Under the pieces are notes generated by a model. It saw only the letters and a program-made list of their open reading frames with translations, was not told the DNA's origin and searched no databases. 30,430 bases of DNA from Ruminococcus sp. UBA3280. Its GTDB lineage: Bacteria; Bacillota; Clostridia; Oscillospirales; Ruminococcaceae. Below are positions 23,041 to 30,430 of the stretch, in pieces (within the stretch, counting starts at the first letter, position 1; every line of letters begins with the position of its first letter). The stretch is taken from positions 1-30,430 of the forward strand of contig DETU01000061.1 in NCBI GenBank assembly GCA_002362175.1. The letters are read 5' to 3'. The position numbers were made by a program, and so were the translations under genes.

Positions 23041-23703
23041 ATGGAAAGAAAAATCAAAGGTGCGGTTTTTGATATGGACGGTCTTATGATTGATACCGAA
23101 AAACTGCTTGTACGTTTTTGGAAAGAATCGGCAAAGGAATACGGTTATAACATGACCGAAGAAAATGTTTTCAGTATACGCAGTATGTCAAGAAAATATT
23201 CTGTTCCGTTGCTTAAAGGAATTTTCGGAGAGGAATTTCCGTTCAGTGAAGTAAGGAGCAGACGTATTTCACTTATGAACGACTATATAGACAAATACGG
23301 TTTTGAGGTGAAAAAGGGTCTTTTTGAACTGCTTGACTATCTCAGAAACAATAATTATCTTATAGCCGTTGCAACGGCAACCGACCGTGAACGTGCTGAA
23401 CATTACCTGAAAAAAATTGACGTATATAAATATTTTGATGCTGTTATATGCGGTGATATGGTAACTAACGGTAAACCCGACCCCGATATTTATATTACCG
23501 CTTCCGAAAAACTCGAACTTCTTCCAAAGGAATGTGTTGCTTTTGAGGACTCCCCGAACGGTATTAAATCAGCGTATTCGGCAGGTTGTCGTGTTATAAT
23601 GATACCTGACCTCACTCAGCCCGACGACGAAATAAAACCACTTTTAAGCGGTATTTATGAAAGTCTTGACAAAGCTGTTGACTTTTTTGAGAGGCAGGTG
23701 TGA
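23041..23703 (+). CDS. HAD-superfamily hydrolase (beta-phosphoglucomutase-like)
   Basis: This 220-residue phosphatase or phosphomutase has the nucleophile motif FDMDGLMIDTE with Asp11 and Asp13. Motif II is ATAT near 111-114, motif III is Lys145 in NGKPDP, and motif IV is EDSPNG with Glu169-Asp170. A helical cap lies between about 18 and 85. This is the subfamily containing beta-phosphoglucomutase and sugar phosphatases. AAGGAGGGT gives a strong start. Its position after glgA hints at sugar phosphate metabolism, but the substrate is not readable. Confidence 0.9.
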   Translation: MERKIKGAVFDMDGLMIDTEKLLVRFWKESAKEYGYNMTEENVFSIRSMSRKYSVPLLKGIFGEEFPFSEVRSRRISLMNDYIDKYGFEVKKGLFELLDYLRNNNYLIAVATATDRERAEHYLKKIDVYKYFDAVICGDMVTNGKPDPDIYITASEKLELLPKECVAFEDSPNGIKSAYSAGCRVIMIPDLTQPDDEIKPLLSGIYESLDKAVDFFERQV

Positions 23704-23705
23704 AT

Positions 23706-23960
23706 ATGTCCGTAAAAACAAGCGTATCGAAAATCTTTGATATACCTAAATTCTATTATTTTGAAAGTGGAAATGACTATTCGGGAAGCAAGGGGGATTT
23801 TTCGTACAAGATTATAAACGGTGAAAAAATGAAATGCCTTACATGGCACGGGAGACTATGTTCAATGAAAGCCGTCATAGAACATGAGCAGGATTTTGAT
23901 AAAACTCAGGAAGGTTTTGAAGAACTTATAAAATGGCTTGAAACAATGTACGGCGAATAA
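23706..23960 (+). CDS. Small conserved-looking protein of unknown function
   Basis: This 84-residue protein starts two bases after the HAD stop, with AGGTG at 23696-23700. It has aromatic FYYF near residue 16, CLTWHGRLCSMK near 45-55, and an acidic helix at the C-terminus (EGFEELIKWLETMYGE). There is no signal peptide or membrane segment. Codon use fits the neighbouring genes. I do not recognise the family. It is likely cotranslated with the HAD gene. Confidence 0.75.
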   Translation: MSVKTSVSKIFDIPKFYYFESGNDYSGSKGDFSYKIINGEKMKCLTWHGRLCSMKAVIEHEQDFDKTQEGFEELIKWLETMYGE

Positions 23961-23963
23961 TAA

Positions 23964-23993
23964 AAAAGACTTCTGTATTCACAGAAGTCTTTT
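23964..23993. terminator. Bidirectional terminator between the small protein and the kinase-like gene
   Basis: A perfect 13-bp stem (23964-23976 with 23981-23993) has a 4-base loop, with T-rich sequence on both outgoing strands. Confidence 0.9.
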
Positions 23994-23998
23994 GTTTT

Positions 23999-26080
23999 TT
24001 ATATAACTCCAGGGTCGTCGCCACCGCTTGTATCAATAGGCGGGTCGGGTTCGACAACAGGTGGTTGTGTATAAATAGGTTCTGTTACAGGAGGGTCGGT
24101 ATAAACAGGCTCTGTTACAGGAGGGTCAGTATAAACAGGCTCTGTTGTAGGAGGTTCTGTATATACAGGTGCTGTTGTGGACGGTGCTACATATTTTGTA
24201 GTTGTTTGTTCTTTTTCGGAAGTTGTTTCTTCTTCTTCGGGTTCAGAACCGTTTCCGTTGTCAATAAAAAGATTGCTGTTATCTGTTGTGACATTTTCGG
24301 AGTAATAGTATACAATAAGTTTTTTGCCTTCCTTGTTACTGAAAATATCTCCGGGTTTTACATCTTTTCCTTCAACCTGAAGTCCGATTACAACATCAGG
24401 CTTTACATTTGTACTTTTTGTTGCAAGTATGGAATAATTCAAAATACCTGCTTCTTTGAGTTTGACTTCATATTCCTTTATAGTAAGGTCTTTATATTCG
24501 GGAATTTCAGCTTTTTCTTTTCCCTTGCTGACTTTTACCTTGATAGTTGCACGACCGCCTACAAGCTGTTCACCCGGTTCGACATTCTGCCAGAAAATCA
24601 TATCCGGTTCATAGTCGTCATTGTATTCATATTCAGCTTCCAGTGTGAAATAGTCCTTGTATTTTTCGGCTGTAAACTCATAGAATTTTCCTACAAGGTC
24701 GGGCATAATGGTATCAAGCGTTTCTGTTTCTTCCTGTTCGGGCGAATCGCCTGAAACGACGTTATCAGAAGCAGAAGTTGAATTATTGTGTCTGTTTGTA
24801 TTGCTTTCACGGCTTTGTTTTGTATCGGTAATCATATTTATTATGAAAACAGCTATTATCATGAGTATTGCAACAAGTAGTATACCGATAATTACAGGCA
24901 CTTTCAGTCTGTCAACCGTTTCATATTTGTAATCATTTCCGTGATTTTCGTTGTCGGGTTCATATTCTCCGTAATAATTATCATGAGCAGGTGTATAATT
25001 TCTGTCAGCGTAACCGTCATTTACAGGTATATTTTCCTGATAGTTATTATTTTGACTGTTATTTGTTTCCGGATTTACTCTGCGTCTCGGTGCTGTATTC
25101 TGAATGGTTTTCGGCACAGGCTGTTCAAAAAGACGTGTAACGAGTTCCGTTATAGTCTGTATACGGTCACAGCCTGAGAGTGTCATTCCGTCCATAATGA
25201 CCTTTGAGACATTTCTCGGAATTTTTGCACTCAACATTCTCGGTTCGCAAAGTTCGTCTGATTTAAGACGGCTCATTGAATCAACAGGCATACAGCCCGT
25301 CAGAGACCTGTACATCAATGCACATACGCTGTAAACATCGGTCCATGAACCCTGACGGCTGTTACTGCTTGAGGAATACTGTTCGGGAGCGGCATAACCC
25401 TTGAAAAGTTCATATTCAAGACCAGCGTCCGCAGTTCTTACGGCAGAAATACAGAATCCCGTTAGTTTCAGTTCACCTTTGTTTGTTATGTAAACTGTGT
25501 CGGGACTTATTGCACGGTGTATAATTCCGGCATTATGAAGAATACCGAGCGTTGTGAACATCGGGGGAAAGAGTTTTGAAATCTGTTCCCAGCTGATTTC
25601 GCCTGCATTGTCCTTTAGGTAGTCAAGCATTTTAACTCCGTCTATATATTCAAAAACGGTGTATGTTGTATTGTTTTCCGCAAACATATCAAGAACGGGG
25701 TTTATATTTGAATTGTTTCTGAGACGTGCAAGAGATTTGTTAAGTTCTGTGTATTCAGCCATAAATGCCTTGTATTTGGCAAGATTTTCATAACTTACAC
25801 TTATGTCAGGCTGGTCTTTGATACGTGTACAAAGGTTTACAGGCATATATTCCCTTATAAGAACAGTACATTCTGTTGAGGTATCGTGAGCTATATAAGT
25901 AGCACCCTCACCGTTATATTCAAGCATAACACCGACAAGATATCTGTCATGGAGTATTGTTCCCGGAGATATATACATGGGATTTGACGGGGTATTCTCG
26001 GCATATCCGCATGACGGACATATATTCAGTCCGCTGTCGTATCTTGCCATGCACTTGTAACGTATTTTACGTTCTCCCAA
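23999..26080 (-). CDS. Transmembrane PASTA Ser/Thr kinase homologue, probable pseudokinase
   Basis: This 693-residue protein is a probable cell-wall sensor. Cys10, Cys21 and Cys24 form a partial zinc ribbon. A kinase fold spans about 45-320. The glycine loop and APEQY (231-235) remain, but key residues differ: VAIK Lys is Arg76, HRD Asp is Ala190 (HRAISPDT), the loop Asn is Thr195, and DFG reads GFC (208-210). A polar linker, one membrane segment (394-416), two PASTA domains (about 455-520 and 523-595) and a Thr/Pro-rich tail follow. TTG at 26080 is preferred as start: AAAGGAGGA (26087-26095) lies six bases upstream, and the ATG at 26113 has no ribosome site. Loss of activity is inferred. Confidence 0.9.
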   Translation of the reverse strand: MGERKIRYKCMARYDSGLNICPSCGYAENTPSNPMYISPGTILHDRYLVGVMLEYNGEGATYIAHDTSTECTVLIREYMPVNLCTRIKDQPDISVSYENLAKYKAFMAEYTELNKSLARLRNNSNINPVLDMFAENNTTYTVFEYIDGVKMLDYLKDNAGEISWEQISKLFPPMFTTLGILHNAGIIHRAISPDTVYITNKGELKLTGFCISAVRTADAGLEYELFKGYAAPEQYSSSSNSRQGSWTDVYSVCALMYRSLTGCMPVDSMSRLKSDELCEPRMLSAKIPRNVSKVIMDGMTLSGCDRIQTITELVTRLFEQPVPKTIQNTAPRRRVNPETNNSQNNNYQENIPVNDGYADRNYTPAHDNYYGEYEPDNENHGNDYKYETVDRLKVPVIIGILLVAILMIIAVFIINMITDTKQSRESNTNRHNNSTSASDNVVSGDSPEQEETETLDTIMPDLVGKFYEFTAEKYKDYFTLEAEYEYNDDYEPDMIFWQNVEPGEQLVGGRATIKVKVSKGKEKAEIPEYKDLTIKEYEVKLKEAGILNYSILATKSTNVKPDVVIGLQVEGKDVKPGDIFSNKEGKKLIVYYYSENVTTDNSNLFIDNGNGSEPEEEETTSEKEQTTTKYVAPSTTAPVYTEPPTTEPVYTDPPVTEPVYTDPPVTEPIYTQPPVVEPDPPIDTSGGDDPGVI
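24081..24170 (-). repeat. 30-bp tandem repeats coding a Thr/Pro-rich tail
   Basis: Units 24081-24110 and 24111-24140 differ at one base in 30. A third, more diverged unit is at 24141-24170, with partial units beside them. They code ten-residue units of the type EPVYTDPPVT at the outer end of the kinase-like protein. Confidence 0.85.
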
Positions 26081-26120
26081 AGCAGCTCCTCCTTTATTAA
26101 TATTAAGATTCATCTAATCT

Positions 26121-26149
26121 ATTTTATCAGCATTTTTGTGAAATGTCAA
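26121..26149 (-). promoter_or_regulatory. sigma-A promoter of the kinase-like gene
   Basis: On the minus strand, TTGACA (26149-26144) and TAAAAT (26126-26121) have a 17-bp spacer. The start near 26114 gives a short leader to the TTG at 26080. Confidence 0.83.
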
Positions 26150-26258
26150 CTGCTGAAAGCATTTATTACGGAATCGTCGGAATTTGTATTTTTTCTGTAA
26201 CATTTTTTTTACTTATTTGTAGTAAACTGTAAAAATGAACCTGTAAATCCTGATATTT

Positions 26259-27539
26259 TCAGAATGAAAGAAGTCCGCTGTCAAGCATTTCCTGAACAGC
26301 AAGCATAACTCCGAGTTTACCGCTTGTATATGTAATACCGCCCTGCATCCATACCGCAAACGGTTCACGAATCGGAGCGTCTGCTGAAAGTTCTATTGAA
26401 GCACCGTTTGTGAAAGCACCTGCCGCCATGATTACTTTGTCAGAATATCCCGGCATATCCCAAGGTTCAGGAGTAACAAACGAATCAACGGGAGCACCTT
26501 TCTGTATTCCACGACAAAAAGCAGTGAGGTGTTTTTCGTCACCGAGTTTTACAGCGGTTATAATGTCGCCTCTCTTGTCGTCTTTTCGCGGAGAACATTC
26601 AAAGCCGAGCATGGTAAAGAGTTCACTTGCAAAGGCTGATGTTTTTATAGCGTTTGAAACAACGTCGGGGGCAAAGAAAAGACCAAGCAGAATTTCACGG
26701 TTCATGCCAAGAGTACAACCGACTTCCTTTCCCATTCCTACACAGGTAAGACGGTATGAGCAGAGTTCAACGAGGTCGGCACGTCCTGCAATGTAACCGC
26801 CTGTGCGTGCGATGCCTCCGCCCGCATTTTTTATGAGAGAGCCTATTATTATATCAGCACCTACGTGGGACGGTTCCCTGTCCTCAACAAATTCGCCGTA
26901 ACAGTTGTCAACCATAACAATAATATCAGGATTGCCCTTTTTTGCGGATTTAATCATTTTTTCAATATCGTCTACCGTAAATGCAGGGCGGAGCGAATAA
27001 CCTCTTGAACGCTGTATATATGCAACTTTTGCGTCTTTTACTGCGTTTGTTATTCCGTCAAAATCGGGTGTACCGTCGGGGAGCAGGTCAACCTGACTGT
27101 ATTCAACACCATAGTCCATAAGAGAACCGTTGCCTTTTTTTCCTGCAATGCCTATTACTTCTTCAAGTGTGTCGTATGGTTTTCCTGTAATTGAAACAAT
27201 TTTGTCGCCTGTACGGAGTACGCCGAAAAGTGCGACTGAAAGTGCATGAGTTCCCGAAACAAAATTGAATCTTACAAGAGAGTCCTCAGTACCGAGAGAC
27301 TGGGCAAAAACCTTGTCAATAACATCACGTCCGATGTCACCGTAACCGTAACCTGTAGAGCCATAGAAACATGGTTCGCTTACTTTATTGTCGGAAAAAG
27401 CTTTCAGAACTTTTGCACCGTTATATTCAGCGGTTTCTTCAATTCTGCGGAAAGCCTCCGCACAGTTTTTTTCAGCCTTTCCGGCAAGTTCGATTATACG
27501 GCTGTCAATGTTATATATTTCATTTATTTTACTGTTCAT
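26259..27539 (-). CDS. Methionine gamma-lyase-family PLP enzyme (YnbB / aluminium-resistance type)
   Basis: This 426-residue fold-type I PLP enzyme belongs to the family annotated as methionine gamma-lyase or aluminium resistance protein. SGTHALSVALFG near residue 95 binds the cofactor phosphate, and VDNCYGEFVE near 211 has the PLP-contacting residues. Lys237 in GSLIKNAGGG is the PLP Schiff-base residue. Cleavage of a C-S bond in an amino acid is the likely chemistry; the real substrate is not established for this family. AAAGGA lies ten bases before the ATG. It overlaps the upstream GNAT gene by 11 bases, and is the last gene of the operon. No clear terminator follows it. Confidence 0.9.
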   Translation of the reverse strand: MNSKINEIYNIDSRIIELAGKAEKNCAEAFRRIEETAEYNGAKVLKAFSDNKVSEPCFYGSTGYGYGDIGRDVIDKVFAQSLGTEDSLVRFNFVSGTHALSVALFGVLRTGDKIVSITGKPYDTLEEVIGIAGKKGNGSLMDYGVEYSQVDLLPDGTPDFDGITNAVKDAKVAYIQRSRGYSLRPAFTVDDIEKMIKSAKKGNPDIIVMVDNCYGEFVEDREPSHVGADIIIGSLIKNAGGGIARTGGYIAGRADLVELCSYRLTCVGMGKEVGCTLGMNREILLGLFFAPDVVSNAIKTSAFASELFTMLGFECSPRKDDKRGDIITAVKLGDEKHLTAFCRGIQKGAPVDSFVTPEPWDMPGYSDKVIMAAGAFTNGASIELSADAPIREPFAVWMQGGITYTSGKLGVMLAVQEMLDSGLLSF

Positions 27540-28329
27540 CAGTCAGTTTTCCTTTCATTACACTTTCTTTTTCAACGTCAATACGTTCAAGAACTATTTC
27601 ACGTTCGATTTCACGGAATCCTATTTCACGGTAGAAACTTACACGAACGTCAAGAGCCATGAGATAGGCTTTTTTACCGAGTCCGTTAAAGAACTGTGCG
27701 AGCCATTTGAGAAATTCCCTTGCATATCCACGACCCCTTGCCGATTCTGTGGTGGCGACCTGTCCGACAAGAACAACGCCGTCTATGTTGTAAATTGCAG
27801 ATGCGGTTGTTGAATTTCTGTATGTAAATGTACGGCTTACACCATGACGGCAACGGTGTGAAGTATCTGTATACCAAAGCGAAAAGTCTGCGATATTCGG
27901 GAATCCTTCACTTAGAATCTTATAAACGTCGGGAAGTCTGGGATTGAGGTCAACAAATTCCTCAATTGATTCAAGAGGTTTTTCGTCGGGAACGAGTTCA
28001 AAGATTGTGCGGTTAAGTTTCTGATATCGTTCAGGAATTTTAATTCCGTTAAGAATTTTCTGTGAGCCTTCTATTCTGAAAGGCAGATTCATGCTCACAA
28101 AGAGGTCAATTTCTTCTGTAGCTTCAAGATTGTCGTCAGCACAGATAATAAGGGTTGAATTTATCATGAACATAAAACCCGTACCGTTTTCGTCTGTTAC
28201 TTTATAGAAACGACAGAAGTCATAACCTGTGCCGTATGCTCTTATGTATGCAAGCATTTTTCGTCCGGAAAGGGATTTAAGGAGAAGTTCACGGTCAAAT
28301 TCCATTTCCTTTTCAATCAGTTTAATCAT
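27529..28329 (-). CDS. GNAT-family acetyltransferase with extra N-terminal domain
   Basis: This 266-residue protein has a C-terminal GNAT domain from about residue 130. VGQVATTESARGRGYA at 188-203 is the acetyl-CoA strand and loop, and LDVRVSFYREIGF near 225 the closing motif. The first 120 residues form another alpha/beta domain that may be a degenerate GNAT half. Its ATG overlaps the stop of the upstream M42 gene (ATGA), and its end overlaps the PLP enzyme, so all four genes appear cotranslated. The substrate is unknown; a peptide- or amino-acid-related amine is a guess from context. Confidence 0.88.
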   Translation of the reverse strand: MIKLIEKEMEFDRELLLKSLSGRKMLAYIRAYGTGYDFCRFYKVTDENGTGFMFMINSTLIICADDNLEATEEIDLFVSMNLPFRIEGSQKILNGIKIPERYQKLNRTIFELVPDEKPLESIEEFVDLNPRLPDVYKILSEGFPNIADFSLWYTDTSHRCRHGVSRTFTYRNSTTASAIYNIDGVVLVGQVATTESARGRGYAREFLKWLAQFFNGLGKKAYLMALDVRVSFYREIGFREIEREIVLERIDVEKESVMKGKLTDEQ

Positions 28330-29345
28330 ATTTCATGAATCCTTTTTGAGAGATTTTTTACCAGTCTGTATGAATTTTCAAAATCGTCCGTTTCGATTAC
28401 GCACGAAGCAGAGTGTAAATATCTGCATGGTACAGATACCGCAACAGTACGTATTCCATTGCCTGTAATGTGAATAGCACCTGCGTCGTTACCGCCTGCA
28501 ATCATTGTTTTTGTCTGACATGGTAAATTTTCTTCCTTTGCAATATCAAAGGCAAGGTTATAAAGCTGTCTGTCATAAACCGTGCTTCTGTCCATGAAAG
28601 ATACAACAGAACCTTTTCCTAGTTCGCAGACCTTTTTTGCACTTGAAACGCCGTCAATGTCGGAAGCTGTGGTTGCCTCAAGAACTATTGCAAAGTCGGG
28701 ATTTATGGAAAAAGCGGAAACTCTTGAACCACGCAGACCTATTTCCTCCTGAACGTTAAAGACAAAATATGTATCGTATTCAGGTTCTTCATGTATAAGA
28801 CGTATCATCATTGCACAGCCTGCACGGTCGTCAATTGCTTTTGATTTGATTCTGTTTTCACCGATTTCGATAAATTCGGATTCAAAGTATACACAGTCAC
28901 CGAGACTTACATATTTTTCGGCATCTTCCTTGTTTTCCGCACCTATGTCAATGTAAAGACTGTTCATCTTCGGTGCTTTTTCACGCTGTTCCTTTGAGAG
29001 ATTGTGAACTGCTGTAGAACCGATAACGCCGTTAATGTGATTTTTCCCGACTTTAACTTGTCTGCCGATTGTTACAGACGGGTCAACACCGCCTACCATA
29101 TCAAAAGCAAGTGTGCCGTCAGAACGTATTGCGGTTACAATAAAGCCCACTTCGTCCATATGTGCGACAATCATCAGTTTTTTGTCAGAAGTCTTTTTGC
29201 CTTTTCTGAAACATATGAGATTTCCGAGAGGGTCAATCCTGTAGTCACAGAAGTCCTTTATTTTTTCAATTATAATATTTCTTATTCCGCTTTCGTCTCC
29301 TGAAATACTGTCAGCAAGACAAAGTTCTTTCAACAGATTTTTCAT
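28326..29345 (-). CDS. M42-family metallo-aminopeptidase (downstream copy)
   Basis: This 339-residue cytoplasmic peptidase has the M42 two-metal site: His62 and Asp64 in AHMDEVG, Asp172 in IDDRAG, the catalytic pair Glu200-Glu201 in VQEEIGLRG, Glu223 in LEATT, and His311 in CRYLHSAS. Family members remove N-terminal residues from peptides as large tetrahedral complexes; some are annotated as endoglucanases without good reason. AAGGGAG in the end of the preceding gene serves as ribosome site. It lies three bases after the other M42 gene and overlaps the GNAT gene by four. Confidence 0.93.
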   Translation of the reverse strand: MKNLLKELCLADSISGDESGIRNIIIEKIKDFCDYRIDPLGNLICFRKGKKTSDKKLMIVAHMDEVGFIVTAIRSDGTLAFDMVGGVDPSVTIGRQVKVGKNHINGVIGSTAVHNLSKEQREKAPKMNSLYIDIGAENKEDAEKYVSLGDCVYFESEFIEIGENRIKSKAIDDRAGCAMMIRLIHEEPEYDTYFVFNVQEEIGLRGSRVSAFSINPDFAIVLEATTASDIDGVSSAKKVCELGKGSVVSFMDRSTVYDRQLYNLAFDIAKEENLPCQTKTMIAGGNDAGAIHITGNGIRTVAVSVPCRYLHSASCVIETDDFENSYRLVKNLSKRIHEI

Positions 29346-29348
29346 AAA

Positions 29349-30359
29349 TTATTCTCCCTTTATAAATTCGGCGATAAGTTTTCCTGTAAGTTCAATATCT
29401 TTAAGTTCAATAACCTCAACAGGTGTATGCATATTCCTGAGAGGAATTGAAACGGTACAGGCTTTGCACCCTTCACGGTTTACTGAATAACGGTCGGCAT
29501 TGGTAGAAGTAAGACCGTTCATAACTTCAATCTGATACGGGATATTATTTTCTCTTGCTGTATTTATAAGTTTGTCGGAAACTTCTCTTGAAAGCGACGG
29601 TGAAATACCAATCATAGCACCCTTGCCGAGATAACCGCATTTTTGTTCGTCCTCACCCTGAGCATACGCAAAGCTTACGTCTACTGCTAAAGCAACGTCG
29701 GGATTTATTTCAAATGCACCGATTTTTGCACCACGTTCACCGAGTTCTTCCTGAGCCGAGAAAATAACAGTGACATTATATGCGGTTTTTTTGTCTTTGA
29801 GAAGTTCGAGTGCGTAGAGAATCGATACCATACCGCTTCTGTCGTCAAATGCTCCGCCTGTTACACGTCCGTTCAGAAGTTCACGGCATTTCACATCAAA
29901 AGTAATTGTATCGCCGAGTGAAACTATTTCATCAAGTTCAGCTTTTGTCAAGCCTGTATCAATGGCTGTATCGTCAAAGGAAAGAACTTCACTTCCGTTT
30001 GCCGTCAGGTGAGGCGGAACAGAACATATAACTCCTTTGATGTCTTTTTTTCCGTGAACCACAACAGGCTGTGCAGGGAGCAGACGGCGGTCAATTCCAC
30101 CGAGATTACCGATTTTTATGAATCCTTCGTCTGTTATATATGTAACAATCATGCCTATCTGGTCAATATGTGCGTCAAGAACCAACAGGGGAAGTCCCTC
30201 TTTAAATTCACCGAAATTTCCGATTACATTTCCGTTTTTTATCTTAGCGTCGGGACAATATTGTTTAAGCATAGTCAGTGCTGTTTCCGAAATGGGATTT
30301 TCGTTTCCCGAAGCTCCTGACGTTTCGGATAATTCAAAAAGTGTGTTTTTGATATTCAT
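29349..30359 (-). CDS. M42-family metallo-aminopeptidase (upstream copy)
   Basis: This 336-residue paralogue has the same metal ligands: His64 and Asp66 in DAHIDQIG, Asp172 in FDDRSG, Glu204-Glu205 in AQEELGERG, Asp227 in VDVSF, and His311 in RNMHTPVE. All are intact. It differs from its neighbour at many positions, including Gln for Glu after Asp66 and Asp rather than Glu at the fourth ligand, so the two may prefer different peptides or form mixed complexes. It is the first gene of the operon. AAAGGA lies about 11 bases before the ATG. Confidence 0.93.
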   Translation of the reverse strand: MNIKNTLFELSETSGASGNENPISETALTMLKQYCPDAKIKNGNVIGNFGEFKEGLPLLVLDAHIDQIGMIVTYITDEGFIKIGNLGGIDRRLLPAQPVVVHGKKDIKGVICSVPPHLTANGSEVLSFDDTAIDTGLTKAELDEIVSLGDTITFDVKCRELLNGRVTGGAFDDRSGMVSILYALELLKDKKTAYNVTVIFSAQEELGERGAKIGAFEINPDVALAVDVSFAYAQGEDEQKCGYLGKGAMIGISPSLSREVSDKLINTARENNIPYQIEVMNGLTSTNADRYSVNREGCKACTVSIPLRNMHTPVEVIELKDIELTGKLIAEFIKGE

Positions 30360-30391
30360 TCCAGAAAATTTCCTTTCATTATGAAAAAAAT

Positions 30392-30420
30392 ATTATAAAA
30401 ATGTCTGTATACTTTTATTA
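30392..30420 (-). promoter_or_regulatory. Possible promoter of the M42 operon
   Basis: TATAAT on the minus strand (30397-30392) lies 33 bases before the ATG. The sequence 17 bp further up (30420-30415, TAATAA) is a poor -35, and the window ends ten bases later, so this is tentative. Confidence 0.35.
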
Positions 30421-30430
30421 TAGCACGTAA

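Noticed and set aside
24065..24754. A 229-codon open frame on the plus strand inside the kinase-like gene
   Set aside because: It is rich in Cys, Phe and Ile as expected for the complement of a Thr/Pro/Glu-rich coding region, has no ribosome site, and lies wholly antisense to a gene with clear domains.
26081..26113. ATG at 26113 as start of the kinase-like protein
   Set aside because: The AAAGGAGGA ribosome site lies inside that extension and fits the TTG at 26080 instead; the promoter also puts the transcript start very close to 26113.

Overview
The window is about 30.4 kb of chromosome from a low-GC Gram-positive bacterium, most likely a Ruminococcus-like member of the Clostridia. The reasons are a tRNA-Trp T-box before the trp genes, near-consensus sigma-A promoters (TTGACA, 17 bp, TATAAT) with strong AGGAGG ribosome binding sites, a single-chain clostridial-type PurL, a kinase-like protein with PASTA domains, an HPr-like protein without the active-site His, and a lipoprotein with cohesin-like sequence. 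The species assignment is inference. No tRNA or rRNA gene, CRISPR array, insertion sequence, prophage or replication origin was seen.

Layout. 1-1130: lipoprotein gene with its own promoter and terminator. 1131-2700: cysK convergent with an Rrf2-family regulator whose three cysteines resemble those of IscR; both promoters carry nearly the same 17-base motif, a good operator candidate. 2700-9840: a T-box with a TGG (Trp) specifier, then a complete trpEGDCFBA operon joined by overlaps, plus a small cupin gene coupled to trpA by a TAATG junction. 9840-11710: folC and a small zinc-ribbon gene on the minus strand. 11700-13000: rpsF-ssb-rpsR. 13000-13900: two small minus-strand genes (DUF378 membrane protein, HPr-like protein). 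13870-19180: mtaB and purL. 19250-21480: a GNAT gene, an overlapping TetR-CPBP protease pair, and a 42-codon ORF with a strong ribosome binding site. 21447-23993: glgA, a HAD phosphatase and a small unknown protein. 23999-26150: a transmembrane kinase-like protein with PASTA domains. 26259-30430: a tight minus-strand operon of two M42 aminopeptidases, a GNAT protein and a methionine gamma-lyase-like PLP enzyme.

How the genes work together. Most of the window is core metabolism: cysteine and tryptophan synthesis, folate polyglutamylation, purine synthesis, glycogen synthesis, ribosomal proteins and tRNA modification. Regulation readable from the sequence includes the Trp T-box, the putative Rrf2 site, a perfect palindrome at the tetR start site, and a possible S6:S18 leader. 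The most unusual items are the kinase-like protein, which has lost four catalytic residues and is probably a pseudokinase; the lipoprotein, whose cohesin-like halves appear in reversed order; the cupin attached to the trp operon; and the small ORF overlapping the glgA promoter. No clearly new defence or mobile system was found.
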